Below are positions 6,747 through 6,882 of a DNA stretch of 6,882 nucleotides, in pieces (position 1 is the first letter of the stretch; every line of letters begins with the position of its first letter). The notes beneath the pieces were generated by a model, which was not told the origin of the DNA, searched no databases, and saw only the letters and a list, made by a program, of their open reading frames with translations. The translations under genes and the position numbers were made by a program. Where the stretch lies: assembly GCA_900551365.1 (NCBI GenBank), contig URVZ01000094.1, positions 1-6,882 on the forward strand, written 5' to 3'. This stretch comes from an uncultured Collinsella sp. (GTDB taxonomy: Bacteria; Actinomycetota; Coriobacteriia; Coriobacteriales; Coriobacteriaceae).

Positions 6747-6785
6747 AAAGGGGACGCCGCGGAACCAATCCGCGGCGCCCCCTTT
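6747..6785. terminator. Strong hairpin, possible bidirectional terminator
   Basis: Two arms of 7 bp (AAAGGGG with CCCCTTT) and 8 bp (CGCCGCGG with CCGCGGCG) are separated by a single A-C mismatch (6754/6778) and enclose the loop AACCAAT. The hairpin begins 22 nt after the carboxypeptidase stop and lies 36 nt beyond the stop of the convergent gene, so it could end both transcripts. The only T-run is the TTT within the stem, so termination may rely on stem strength or Rho. Confidence 0.6.
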
Positions 6786-6821
6786 CCACCTAGTCGTTTA
6801 AGAACGTCCCCAATGACTACC

Positions 6822-6882
6822 TTACAGAGCCTCGAGCGCGTTGGCGATGCGCTTCATGGCGGCATCGGCGGATGCTTGGTCG
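6822..6882 (-). CDS. C-terminus of an unidentified protein (partial)
   Basis: The last 19 codons and TAA stop of a minus-strand gene that continues beyond the right edge. The visible tail, DQASADAAMKRIANALEAL, looks like an amphipathic C-terminal helix such as ends many cytoplasmic enzymes. It is too short to assign a family. Reality as a gene is supported by the open frame up to the edge and the terminator-like hairpin placed just after its stop. Confidence 0.55.
   Translation of the reverse strand, partial: DQASADAAMKRIANALEAL

Noticed and set aside
1..6882. Mobile element, CRISPR array, toxin-antitoxin or defence system
   Set aside because: No transposase, direct-repeat array, att-like duplication or small paired genes were found; all long coding regions belong to known housekeeping families.

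Overview
The window is GC-rich and tightly packed. It most resembles a chromosomal segment from a Coriobacteriia-type actinobacterium such as Collinsella. That placement is an inference from the GC-biased codon use, the style of the PheS and PheT proteins, and a Firmicutes-like transcription-attenuating T-box in a high-GC genome; no taxonomic marker was available. Nothing points to a mobile element, phage, CRISPR array or new defence system. The genes are mostly core housekeeping genes, and the interest lies in their regulation.

Layout from left to right: (1) Positions 1-805, minus strand: the 5' part of a CbiM/NikM-type substrate-specific membrane subunit of an ECF nickel/cobalt transporter, cut by the window edge. 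(2) Positions 806-1051: an intergenic region with a likely sigma70-type promoter for the transporter. Just downstream of the -10 is a perfect inverted repeat, GTGTTAC-N14-GTAACAC, matching a known NikR operator form. A hairpin that probably terminates the pheST transcript overlaps the promoter. (3) Positions 1052-4645, minus strand: pheS followed by pheT, encoding the two subunits of phenylalanyl-tRNA synthetase, 63 nt apart. (4) Positions 4646-5149: the pheST leader, a canonical T-box riboswitch with UUC specifier, T-box sequence, antiterminator and U6 terminator, followed on the other side by the short 5' region of the divergent gene. (5) Positions 5150-6724, plus strand: a complete M32-family (Taq-type) zinc metallocarboxypeptidase. 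(6) Positions 6725-6882: a strong hairpin that may terminate from both directions, then the last 19 codons of an unidentified minus-strand gene.

How the parts work together: pheST is expected to be expressed when uncharged tRNA-Phe accumulates and stabilises the antiterminator. The metal transporter is expected to be shut off by NikR when nickel is sufficient, which suggests nickel rather than cobalt as its substrate. The M32 carboxypeptidase trims amino acids from peptide C-termini and has no evident regulatory link to its neighbours.
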